Shown piece after piece: positions 1 through 6,230 of a DNA stretch of 6,282 nt. A program made the position numbers and the translations under genes. Positions within the stretch are counted from its first letter, which is position 1. Every line of letters starts with the position of its first letter. Location: positions 1 to 6,282 of the forward strand of contig SKKS01000127.1 of assembly GCA_007123625.1 (NCBI GenBank). The letters are read 5' to 3'. The notes under the pieces were generated by a model. The model searched no databases. It saw nothing but the letters and a program-made list of their open reading frames with translations, and had not been told where the DNA came from. Source of the stretch: Paracoccaceae bacterium. Its GTDB lineage: Bacteria > Pseudomonadota > Alphaproteobacteria > Rhodobacterales > Rhodobacteraceae.

Positions 1-202
1 GGTCGAGTTCGTCGAACCCTGCATAGCCCGACATGACATCAAAGATCTGTCCGGCATCTGTGATGTCCGCGATGCGATTGTCCACACCCTCCAGCGCCAG
101 CGGTACCAGATCCACGTTCAACACGCGATGCCCCCGCTTCAGCAGATGGGCCACGGCATGGCGTCCCGCCTTGCCCGATCCCCCGGTAAAAAGAATGCGC
201 AT
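1..202 (-). CDS. NAD(P)-dependent epimerase/dehydrogenase, N-terminal part (runs off the window)
   Basis: This is the first ~67 codons of a protein that continues beyond the left edge. It opens with a short hydrophobic beta strand (MRILFT), then the glycine-rich nucleotide-binding loop GGSGKAG at residues 7-13. A helix rich in A, H and L follows, then strand RVLNVDL ending in an acidic residue, as expected for an extended-SDR Rossmann fold (TGxxGxxG type). The Asp at the end of the second strand suggests an NAD(H) preference. The start is ATG at 202, preceded by GGGAGG at a good distance. The later motifs (YxxxK catalytic site, substrate-binding part) lie outside the window, so the substrate (for example a nucleotide sugar or uronate) cannot be named. 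It is divergent from the BCCT transporter across a ~350-bp gap. The fold is secure; the specific function is unknown. Confidence 0.8.
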   Translation of the reverse strand, partial: MRILFTGGSGKAGRHAVAHLLKRGHRVLNVDLVPLALEGVDNRIADITDAGQIFDVMSGYAGFDELD

Positions 203-550
203 CGGTGCCTCCCAGCATGGTGACCGCCACACTTACAGGCTTCGGGGCGTGACGTCGACCGGAGAGCTGTTCATCGACCGCTCAGGAAGGTGGGCCGGTG
301 CTACACGCTGCGCGGCTGTCGCGCCTTGTCGTCACGCCTGCACATGCACCACCGGCAATGTCACCGCGCCTCCGCCACCGGCGCCTGACCCGCCACCGGC
401 TGCAGCGCCACGTGCCAAAGCTGAGGACCGCTGCCGCTGTTTCGTGCCCGTCAGGCATTTTGACCCATGAGCGTATCTCGCGTATACCGCTGACCATAGC
501 CGGATGCCGTACGCATCATTTTGCAATCAAAAGGTTATTTGCGGGGCCCG
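203..550. other. Divergent intergenic region between epimerase and transporter
   Basis: About 350 bp separate two divergent starts. Open frames crossing it on both strands have low-complexity Pro/Ala/Gly/Arg-rich translations, no ribosome binding site and no recognisable domain, so I read it as non-coding. The octamer CCACCGGC occurs three times (349-356, 375-382, 393-400), the last two as part of an imperfect 18-bp tandem. ACAT and ATGT arms separated by 12 bp lie at 342-361. Both are too short to call operators. The right part carries the transporter promoter, listed separately. Confidence 0.6.
460..488 (+). promoter_or_regulatory. Sigma70-like promoter for the BCCT transporter gene
   Basis: A TTGACC -35 box (460-465; 5 of 6 to TTGACA) and a TATACC -10 box (483-488; 4 of 6 to TATAAT) are separated by exactly 17 bp. 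The predicted transcript would begin near 495 and leave a leader of about 55 nt before the ATG at 551. The hexamer GCGTAT occurs twice around the -10 box (about 471 and 480), a possible regulator contact. This is prediction from sequence only. Confidence 0.5.
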
Positions 551-2269
551 ATGAAATCAGCGTCAGAGACGATCCGGGCTCTGTTGGGCGATGTCGGCAT
601 TGTCTTTCGCGTGTCGGCGGCCATCATCGTGCTCTTCGTCGCGGCTGCAGCTGTCGCGCCCGGTGCCGTTGGACGCGCCGCACAAGCTGTCCTGCAGGTG
701 ACGGCGACCAATCTCGGCTGGATGTATCTGCTTGTCATCACGGTCTTCGTCGGGTTCGTGCTGTATCTGGGACTGTCGAAATTCGGCGCCATCCGCCTGG
801 GTGCCGAAGATGAGCCTGCGGAGTTTTCCTATTCCAGCTGGCTAGCGATGATCTTTTCGGCAGGCATGGGCGTGGGGCTGGTGTTCTGGGGCGTGGCCGA
901 ACCCATGATGCATTTCAACGAGCCCCCCATGGGCAGCGGCGTGCCACGCACGACCGATGCGGCGCAAACCGGGATGACCTATGCCTTCTTTCACTGGGGC
1001 CTGCATCAATGGGCGAATTTCGCGCTTGTCGGGCTTGCCATTGCCTATGTGCGGTTCCGCCATCACAGCTTCGGCCTGATCAGCGAAACACTCAGGCCGC
1101 TTCTGGGGGACAGGGTCGATACCGGCTGGGGCAAGGCGATCGACATTCTGACAGTCGTATCCACCGTCTTCGGCGTGGCGACCACCCTAGGCCTCGGCGC
1201 ATTACAGATCAACAGCGGTGTTTCGCGCCTGACGGACATTCCCTTCGGGTTCCCTGCTCAATTTGCCATTCTTGCAGGGATCGGTGGCCTGTTCATCCTC
1301 TCGGCGATGACCTCGCTTGACAAGGGCCTGCGACTGCTGAGCAATCTCAACATGGTGCTGGCGGGCCTCCTGCTGATCGTCGTGCTGACCTTTGGTCCCA
1401 CGGCCTTCATCTTTGGGGTGATGACCCAGACATTGGGTGAATATCTGGGCAATGTCGTTCAGATGAGCCTCGTGACTACACCGTTTTCCGATGCGCGCTG
1501 GGTCGAGCAATGGACGATGTTCTACTGGGCATGGGGGCTAAGCTGGGCCCCCTTCGTAGGCAGCTTCATCGCCCGCATCTCGCGCGGGCGGACCATCCGC
1601 GAATTCGTGCTGGGTGTTATGATCGTGCCGGTGGTGCTGAGCATGCTGTGGTTTTCAGTCTTCGGCGGGGCGTCGATCCACTTTGAGATCTTCGCCAATG
1701 CGGGCATCGCCGACGCCGTTGCCGCAGAGGTTCCTTCCGGCCTGTTCGTCATGCTTGAACAGCTTCCCCTCAGCGGGTTTCTGACAGCCGCAGCAATCGT
1801 GCTCGTCTGCCTGTTCCTGATCACCTCGGCGGATGCTGCAACCTTTGTGCTGGGCATGTTCACCTCGAAAGGGGTGCTCAATCCCACGACGACCCTGCGC
1901 GTGTTATGGGCTGGGTTGCAGTTGATGATGGTTGTGGTCCTGCTGCTGACAGGCGGACTGGAAAGTTTGCAGACCGTTTCGATCATCGCGGCCTTTCCCT
2001 TCATGCTGCTGATGATCCTGATCGCGATTTCACTGTATCGGGATCTGTCGCGGGAACTCGCGATGAAGGCCGAAACTGACCGGCTGTTGACGATGCGCAT
2101 CGAACGCCTGCTCCTGCGCGAGGAAGAGCGCGAAGCCGCGAGGCAAGCCGAGGAGGACGTCCACCCGAACGCGCCCGAAATGCCGCCATCCGTCGAAGCC
2201 TTAGCCATTGAAGAAGACGATACCCCCGGAGAAAACCAGGGGCACGGCAATCGGACTGGGCCATCTTGA
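551..2269 (+). CDS. BCCT-family betaine/choline/carnitine-type transporter
   Basis: A 572-residue secondary transporter of the inner membrane with about 12 hydrophobic segments, as in BetP, BetT and OpuD. Family marks: a glycine-rich unwound-helix motif GMGVGLVFWGVAEP (from about residue 105, the GxGxG form of Na+-coupled members); the TM4 aromatic set H148-W149, W154, F157, matching BetP W189/W194/Y197 in spacing; and the signature WTMFYWAWGLSWAPFVG (321-337) followed by ARISRGRTIREF. In BetP and CaiT the signature reads WAWW, but here the second Trp is G329. A 76-residue charged, Glu/Arg-rich C-terminal tail (from about 497) is probably cytoplasmic and partly coiled coil; in BetP the tail senses osmotic state. 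The substrate (betaine, choline, DMSP or other) cannot be fixed. I chose the ATG at 551; the open frame reaches back to a TTG at 521 that lacks a ribosome binding site. The ribosome binding site at 551 is also weak. It stands alone behind its own promoter. Confidence 0.93.
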   Translation: MKSASETIRALLGDVGIVFRVSAAIIVLFVAAAAVAPGAVGRAAQAVLQVTATNLGWMYLLVITVFVGFVLYLGLSKFGAIRLGAEDEPAEFSYSSWLAMIFSAGMGVGLVFWGVAEPMMHFNEPPMGSGVPRTTDAAQTGMTYAFFHWGLHQWANFALVGLAIAYVRFRHHSFGLISETLRPLLGDRVDTGWGKAIDILTVVSTVFGVATTLGLGALQINSGVSRLTDIPFGFPAQFAILAGIGGLFILSAMTSLDKGLRLLSNLNMVLAGLLLIVVLTFGPTAFIFGVMTQTLGEYLGNVVQMSLVTTPFSDARWVEQWTMFYWAWGLSWAPFVGSFIARISRGRTIREFVLGVMIVPVVLSMLWFSVFGGASIHFEIFANAGIADAVAAEVPSGLFVMLEQLPLSGFLTAAAIVLVCLFLITSADAATFVLGMFTSKGVLNPTTTLRVLWAGLQLMMVVVLLLTGGLESLQTVSIIAAFPFMLLMILIAISLYRDLSRELAMKAETDRLLTMRIERLLLREEEREAARQAEEDVHPNAPEMPPSVEALAIEEDDTPGENQGHGNRTGPS

Positions 2270-2363
2270 TGTCCATCGGCGGCAACGCCCAGCCACGAGA
2301 GCGGAACGCATGCGTGGAAATTCCCCGTCGCCTGGCCGGTGGCGCCGGGCGCACCGAAAGCCC

Positions 2364-2612
2364 CTACTCCCTGAAGCCAAAGGCGTGGGCGTCGATGGGC
2401 ACCAGCACATCGCTGTCGGAAGTAAGCGCAGCCTTGATGGGGGGCAGCGGATCGCGGCTGTAGCCCAGATGCTCCCTGTTGGGCAGCGGCTGCTCGACCC
2501 CAAGCACGTCGCTGGCAAAGGGTGTCCGCATGAATCCGCGCTCGGGCGGCGTGCCTTGACCCGTCTCGAACGCTGGCACCATCTGCGCCCGCGCGCCGTG
2601 GGCTCGTGACAT
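2364..2612 (-). CDS. Small hypothetical protein, 82 aa
   Basis: This short gene converges on the transporter gene (gap 94 bp) and is divergent from the B12-binding protein gene (147 bp between starts). ATG at 2612 is preceded by AGGAG with 8 nt spacing, a convincing ribosome binding site. About 80% of codons end in G or C, like the flanking genes. The product is polar and proline-rich, with no membrane segment, signal peptide or cysteine; the C-terminal half contains LGYSRDPLPP and ends SDVLVPIDAHAFGFRE. I do not recognise a family. It could be a genuine small cytoplasmic protein or the surviving front of a longer gene. The frame immediately after its TAG does not continue any recognisable domain. 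Divergent placement beside a putative regulator makes it a candidate target, which is inference. Confidence 0.5.
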   Translation of the reverse strand: MSRAHGARAQMVPAFETGQGTPPERGFMRTPFASDVLGVEQPLPNREHLGYSRDPLPPIKAALTSDSDVLVPIDAHAFGFRE

Positions 2613-2708
2613 TGTCTCGTCTCCTGCTATGTCCAGTTTTCCTTTTTGATGGCGACGCGCTGCGCAAAGCCTGACAGGAAATTCTTGGCCGCAACGCCCG
2701 CTTTCCTG

Positions 2709-2736
2709 TTGTGAGAGGGTAGAGGCCGGGTATGCT
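2709..2736 (+). promoter_or_regulatory. Possible promoter for the B12-binding protein gene
   Basis: TTGTGA (2709-2714) and TATGCT (2731-2736) are separated by 16 bp; each matches 4 of 6 consensus positions. The downstream ATG (2760) is 23 nt past the -10 box, giving a very short leader that still contains the GGAGGA ribosome binding site. No dyad of the PpsR/CrtJ type (TGT-N12-ACA) was found nearby. Weak prediction. Confidence 0.3.
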
Positions 2737-2759
2737 GACCCTCGGGAGTGGAGGATTCG

Positions 2760-3584
2760 ATGGACGACCATGCCGTACACTTCGACCAGCAGGTCTTTTC
2801 GCACACCGCTGCATTATTCTCGCGCAAGCGCAGCGCCCTCCCGCCTGACATCGTGGAAGGCTTCGCCAAGGAAGTCATCGAACGTATGGTGCTGGCGGCA
2901 AAATCCCGTGTGCGCCGCGACGAGCCCCAGATCAGTCCCGAAAGCGTAAGGGACTTCTGCGATGTGTTGCTTCAGCCCGGCCAGCCTGGGGCTGCGCTCG
3001 AATTCATCATGGCGCGCCGCGCCGAAGGTGTGACGACACATGGCGTGTATCTCGGATATATCGGCGAGGCGGCCCGCTTGCTTGGCACGCGTTGGGAGAT
3101 GGACGAGCTGACGCCACTGGACGTCACGATCGGCGCCGGGAACCTCTATGCGCTGATGCGGGCTCTAAGGACCCAGACCTCAACCGAACTGCATGATTTC
3201 GACGTGCACAGATCCGCCCTTTTCGCGACTGTGCCCGGAGAACACCACGGCATCGGCATCACGGTCGCAGCAAATATCTTTCGCGAGGCCAGGTGGGACA
3301 TCGACCTTCAGCTTGGCCTTGATGAGTCCGGCATTGTCGAGCGCGTCGAACGAACGAAGCCCACGATTGTCGGGCTGTCTCTGAGCACGCGCGAAAGATT
3401 GCCCGAACTGCTCAGACTGGTTGTGGCCTTGCGCATCATGGCACCGGATACGAGGATCGGCGTCGCCCCCGGAGGCGATCTGTCAGCCAGCGACCTGCGC
3501 AGCATCGCTGATATCGACATGGTGTTTCAGGATGCATCATCTGCCCTTGCCGATCTTGAACGGATTGTCCGCAACAGACCTTGA
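2760..3584 (+). CDS. Cobalamin (B12)-binding domain protein, AerR/PpaA-like regulator without HTH
   Basis: A 274-residue soluble protein. The first ~85 residues are helical and polar and show no helix-turn-helix. Residues ~85-135 form a helical cap like that of B12-dependent sensors, with the LGTRWEMDEL segment giving the W112-x-x-D115 motif. Residues ~150-270 form a Rossmann-like B12-binding domain: PGEHHGIG gives E161-x-H163-x-x-G166, the ExHxxG variant of the usual DxHxxG, with H163 as the expected lower cobalt ligand. VGLSLST (204-210) fits the SxL loop and PGGD (237-240) the GG loop. The ExHxxG form is known from light- or redox-responsive regulators (CarH, LitR, AerR, PpaA), whereas methyltransferase corrinoid proteins usually have DxHxxG. 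An AerR-like antirepressor role is therefore inferred; a corrinoid carrier is the alternative. I chose ATG 2760 over GTG 2748 because GGAGG (2750-2754) sits 5 nt before the ATG. No photosynthesis genes or partner repressor are in the window. Confidence 0.8.
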   Translation: MDDHAVHFDQQVFSHTAALFSRKRSALPPDIVEGFAKEVIERMVLAAKSRVRRDEPQISPESVRDFCDVLLQPGQPGAALEFIMARRAEGVTTHGVYLGYIGEAARLLGTRWEMDELTPLDVTIGAGNLYALMRALRTQTSTELHDFDVHRSALFATVPGEHHGIGITVAANIFREARWDIDLQLGLDESGIVERVERTKPTIVGLSLSTRERLPELLRLVVALRIMAPDTRIGVAPGGDLSASDLRSIADIDMVFQDASSALADLERIVRNRP

Positions 3585-3614
3585 CCTGCGCCAGCAGGAC
3601 GCAGCCGATCGGCT

Positions 3615-3967
3615 TCAGTCAGGCCAGACGCGGTCGGCCGTGGAATAGTGCGGGAAGACCGGGATCGCCGTCGCCTTGAGCTTGGTCGCACGCTCAGCCG
3701 TCAGATCGACCGGGCGCGGGGCCGCTGCCTCGGCACGGTTGCAGCGTCCGCCCGGCGTGCGATAAGCTGCAAACGCCGCGCCGATAATGGTCATGGTACC
3801 GCAGCGGACAACGTGACCTCCGGCTTCCCCGGCGCGCCGTCGCGCATAATCAACAGGCCAGCGGCAGACACGCGCTCGGGCAGGACTTCACTGCGCAGGC
3901 CGACAAAGGGCGCTGTCGTTGATCGCGCATGCAGCGCCGTGAGGATGGTTCCGCGGGCGGTGGGCAT
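3615..3967 (-). pseudogene. Decayed phage tail-region protein gene (type often labelled 'acyl-CoA transferase')
   Basis: The remnant reads in pieces. The N-terminal piece starts at ATG 3967 (MPTARGTILTALHARS), continues through SEVLPERVSAAGLLIMRDG and GKPEVTLSA, then shifts frame; uncorrected it stops at 3791. A few codons (RYHDH) follow in a second frame. A third frame from about 3788 reads IIGAAFAAYRTPGGRC, AEAAAPRPVDLTAE and IPVFPHYSTADRVWPD to the TGA at 3615-3617. Together these match, in order, a ~130-residue protein I recall from tail-module regions of rhodobacterial prophages, typically with LRDGxPGEPEVTLSPxxYHYQHRAEIE and EAEAPRPVDL...VIPVxLHYxTADPL. About 30 residues between YH and IIGAA appear to be missing. 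The gene therefore looks dead through a deletion plus frameshifts. The family label comes from memory and not from a search; the multi-frame decay is visible directly. Confidence 0.62.
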
Positions 3968-4080
3968 CAGGCGACTTCCGTTGTGAAGTTTCTGTTCGGG
4001 ACTCTGACTTTTTCACCCGACAGAACCTGGTCGCGTGGTATCTTTGGTCCTGTCGACCCAAAACGAATATGAAGGCAGAA
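3967..4080 (-). pseudogene. 3' remnant of the phage gene upstream of the tail-region pseudogene
   Basis: An open frame enters from the right and ends IPRDQVLSGEKVRVPNRN then FTTEVA, with its TGA (3967-3969) overlapping the ATG of the next frame by one base (TGATG). That is typical translational coupling in phage structural operons. Only about the last 35 codons look protein-like; further upstream the same frame is antisense to the esterase gene and rich in Arg/Pro/Thr, so the real gene probably ends where the esterase region joins (about 4040-4090). No start codon of its own survives and I cannot name the family. Its existence rests on the coupled stop/start and plausible residue composition, so it is tentative. 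Confidence 0.35.
3990..4025. repeat. Imperfect inverted repeat upstream of the esterase gene
   Basis: TTCTGTTCGGG (3990-4000) pairs with CCCGACAGAA (4016-4025): ten base pairs with one bulged T and a 15-nt loop containing TTTTT. It ends about 60 bp before the esterase start. It could be an operator or a hairpin in the leader; as a terminator on the plus strand it lacks a following T-run. It lies inside the antisense phage remnant, so it may also be accidental. Confidence 0.35.
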
Positions 4081-4087
4081 GGACTCC

Positions 4088-5275
4088 GTGTTGACGACGG
4101 CCATGCGCATCGGTTCGCTCCTTGCAGCATCCATCTCCCTCGTTTTGTCGTTGGGCGTGTTGTGCCTTGGGGGAGGCGCCTTTCTTGATCCCACGGGCAG
4201 CAGGTTCGCCGTGATCGGGACAACGGTCTGGACCACGTTCGGGCCACATCTCGTGCTCGCATCGATGGCTTCACTGGTCTTGGCGATACTGCCGCGCTTC
4301 CTTTGCCGACGACCGCTCGGAAGGCTTGTCCCTTCAGTTGCCGTGGTCGCATGTCTTGGTTCGGGTTTCATAGTCTATCAGATCATGTCTGCCACCATCT
4401 CCGCTGGAGGCTCCGTCAACCTTTCGGCGGCTGTTTTCTTGGGTGACATGGAAGCCCCGCCCCCCGATATGGTGGAAACGGTTCACATCGTGGCAGGGAC
4501 CGAATTGCGGGCGGCGATCTTCAAACCCCGGGAGGCCGCTAACCCGGCCCCGATCATCGTGTATATCCACGGCGGCGGTTTCATGACCGGACACCGGACC
4601 GAGACAGCCGCAGACCTCCGCTGGTTTGCCGACAACGGCTGGCTCGTCATCAGTGTCGATTACCGCCTTTTCGGTCCGGACAAGGCAACCTGGGACAAGG
4701 CCATGCCGGACGCCGCGTGCGGTCTCATCTGGGCGCACAACAATGCCCAGAGGTTCGGTGGCGACCCCGAAAGGATTGCCCTTCTCGGGGACTCGGCCGG
4801 TGGCAACCTTGCCATCAACATCGGTTTCGCCGCAACCGACGGCATGACCGTCCCGGAATGTGGCGGCGACGTGCCCGTGCCCAGGGCCATAGCGACGCAG
4901 TATCCGGCAGTTGATCCCGTCTCGATTTACGAGCGCGGGTTTCCCATCCCGGGCTTCGCGCCGACGATGCTTATCGAGGGCTACATCGGCGGCACACCTG
5001 CGGAGCATCCGGACCGGATCGCGGCAATATCCTCGCAGACATATCTGACCCCGGACGCGCCGCCGACCCTCGTGATCCTACCGGAACGCGACAGCCTCGT
5101 GGTTGCGGAAGGAACCCTTGCCTTCGCAGCGGAATCCCGGGCTGCAGGCGTGGAACTTGAACTGGTGCGCATGCCGTTCGCCAGTCATGTCTACAACCAG
5201 ATCAAGGCGAATTCGGTGGGCAACCAGGCAGGCAGGACCATTCGGTTGCGGTTTATTGACTGGCACTTGCGCTGA
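4088..5275 (+). CDS. Membrane-anchored alpha/beta-hydrolase (HSL/BD-FAE-like esterase)
   Basis: A 395-residue serine hydrolase with three N-terminal membrane helices (about 8-32, 41-68, 80-100). R70, R74, R75 and R79 between helices 2 and 3 favour a cytoplasmic loop, so the catalytic domain should face the periplasm. The hydrolase domain (from about 115) has the oxyanion motif HGGGF (161-165), then SVDYRL, the nucleophile elbow GDSAGG with S236, an acid at D335 (PERDS) and a base at H367 (ASHVYN). This is a complete Ser-Asp-His triad in the order seen in HSL (family IV) carboxylesterases and related acyl-peptide, acetyl-xylan or feruloyl esterases. The substrate is unknown. GTG 4088 and TTG 4091 are both possible starts behind AAGGA (4079-4083), the TTG having the better 7-nt spacing; ATG 4103 is too far from it. 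The gene appears intact and monocistronic between phage and IS debris. Confidence 0.88.
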   Translation: MLTTAMRIGSLLAASISLVLSLGVLCLGGGAFLDPTGSRFAVIGTTVWTTFGPHLVLASMASLVLAILPRFLCRRPLGRLVPSVAVVACLGSGFIVYQIMSATISAGGSVNLSAAVFLGDMEAPPPDMVETVHIVAGTELRAAIFKPREAANPAPIIVYIHGGGFMTGHRTETAADLRWFADNGWLVISVDYRLFGPDKATWDKAMPDAACGLIWAHNNAQRFGGDPERIALLGDSAGGNLAINIGFAATDGMTVPECGGDVPVPRAIATQYPAVDPVSIYERGFPIPGFAPTMLIEGYIGGTPAEHPDRIAAISSQTYLTPDAPPTLVILPERDSLVVAEGTLAFAAESRAAGVELELVRMPFASHVYNQIKANSVGNQAGRTIRLRFIDWHLR

Positions 5276-5464
5276 CTGGGTTTGAAATTGCCTTGCGCTG
5301 TATCGCTCCTGGTTACTTTCGTTCGCACAGACAGGTGGGTAGTTGCTGCTGCTCAGCTGTTCTTTTCATCCGATAGGGCGGTGTCAGAAAACCGTATTTG
5401 TTCGCACTGTGTCCTTGTGCGCCAGTGAGATATGCCGAGGGTTCCGAGGCCCATGGGGCCCGCC

Positions 5465-5850
5465 ATGCCCCGCTTCGATCCGACCGATTCGGCCGCTTGC
5501 TTGCCGGCCTGACCCCGCAGGAGCTGCGCCAGGCCGAAGGGCTGGTGGCTGAAGCGCGCAAGCGTGCCGAGGTCGTCCCGAAGATCGACGCGCGGGCCGA
5601 TGCTGGCGGCCCGGCGGCGTCCTGCCCGGTGCTGCGGGGGCTGTGCGCGCATCCGGTGAGGGCCGGCCAGAACAGGCGCACAGCGATGGACCTCGCGGCA
5701 ACGGACCGCACCGGGCATCATGGATTTGAGGCCCTCGTGGATGCTGGCCAGGCGGCGGTCTCGGGCGCGCTGCTGCCGGTGATGGAACCGGACGCGGTGC
5801 TCTGCACGGACGATCATGCGACCTACGAGCGGATTGCAACGTGTTACAAC
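5465..5850 (+). pseudogene. IS1595-like transposase remnant, frameshifted and internally deleted
   Basis: Pieces of one transposase appear in alternating frames. ATG 5465 gives MPRFDP; a one-base shift leads to FGRLLAGLTPQELRQAEG and VAEARKRAEV...IDARADAGG, then CP. The zinc-ribbon part shifts again, with CGGC (5633-5644), an in-frame TGA at 5657, and RTGAQRW (5669-5689). Back in the earlier frame, ATDRTGHHGF...LVDAG and ALLPVMEPDAVLCTDDHATYERIA (about 5698-5844) resemble the middle of the DDE domain. The order (leader helix, CPxCGG ribbon, RTGxQRW, later DRTG and LC[ST]D) matches IS1595/ISXO2-type transposases of ~300 residues. Most of the segment between ribbon and DDE core and the last ~100 residues are missing. 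It cannot be functional. The family call is from recalled motifs. TGTCAGAAAACCG near 5383 may be an old element end, but no matching right-end copy was found. Confidence 0.55.
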
Positions 5851-6111
5851 AAGACTGAGCCCGAACGAGACCATTCAGTACATTAACCTATTGAACAATA
5901 TGGGGTCGGGAAGTCACAGAACCCGATTTTGCGCGATTTGTTGTCGAACCGGGGCGGTCCAGCTGTATTGCCGGAAAATTTGTTGATCGAATCGAAATAT
6001 GGTGCAACTTTTGTATAACTTTTAATCTCCCGGATTGGTGGGTGGTCTACCTGTTCCGCTTTTGTTGCCGTCTCGAAGGGTATCGGCGTTTGTATTTGAA
6101 GGGAGGCGGCG

Positions 6112-6180
6112 ATGGCGGTTACCAGAACTGGTGCATTTTTCGAGGACGGCACGTCCTTCTTCCCCAAGTTCGGCAATTGA
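6112..6180 (+). CDS. Possible micro-ORF, 22 aa, with strong ribosome binding site
   Basis: ATG at 6112 is preceded by GGGAGG (6101-6106) with 5 nt to the start, the best ribosome binding site in the right part of the window. The peptide begins MAVTRTGAFFEDG, ends FFPKFGN, and stops at TGA 6178-6180. It is amphipathic and rich in Phe (five of 22 residues), without a membrane helix. It could be a leader or regulatory peptide, the front of a truncated gene, or chance. No family is recognised. Confidence 0.3.
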   Translation: MAVTRTGAFFEDGTSFFPKFGN

Positions 6181-6230
6181 GCCCCTGAATCTGGTGTTTT
6201 CGCTGGTTTGTGCTGTGTGATTTCAATCGG

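Noticed and set aside
349..400. Three copies of CCACCGGC upstream of the transporter
   Set aside because: Short GC-rich octamer at uneven spacing (26 and 18 bp), lying well upstream of the promoter; likely chance.
33..470. 145-codon plus-strand frame across the epimerase start and the intergenic region
   Set aside because: Antisense to the epimerase, then low-complexity Pro/Ala; no ribosome binding site.
282..526. Two minus-strand frames in the divergent intergenic region
   Set aside because: Arg/Gly-rich low-complexity translations with no ribosome binding site or domain; the transporter promoter overlaps them.
2278..2289. GGCG-GCAA-CGCC mini-hairpin after the transporter stop
   Set aside because: Only 4 bp of stem and no T-run; not a supportable terminator.
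1522..2814. 430-codon open frame on the minus strand
   Set aside because: It is antisense to the transporter, Ser/Arg/Pro-rich, with no domain; a shadow caused by high GC.
3585..3600. CCTGC/GCAGG pairing just after the B12 gene stop
   Set aside because: Five-bp stem with no T-run; insufficient for a terminator call.
3648..3986. 112-codon plus-strand frame between the B12 gene and the esterase
   Set aside because: Antisense to the phage remnant, Arg-rich and without a domain; the minus strand gives recognisable protein blocks.
4334..5008. 224-codon minus-strand frame inside the esterase gene
   Set aside because: Antisense to conserved catalytic motifs; no domain of its own.
5883..6176. 97-codon minus-strand frame in the low-GC region
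   Set aside because: Begins with TTG, lacks a ribosome binding site and overlaps the better-supported micro-ORF; no recognisable family.
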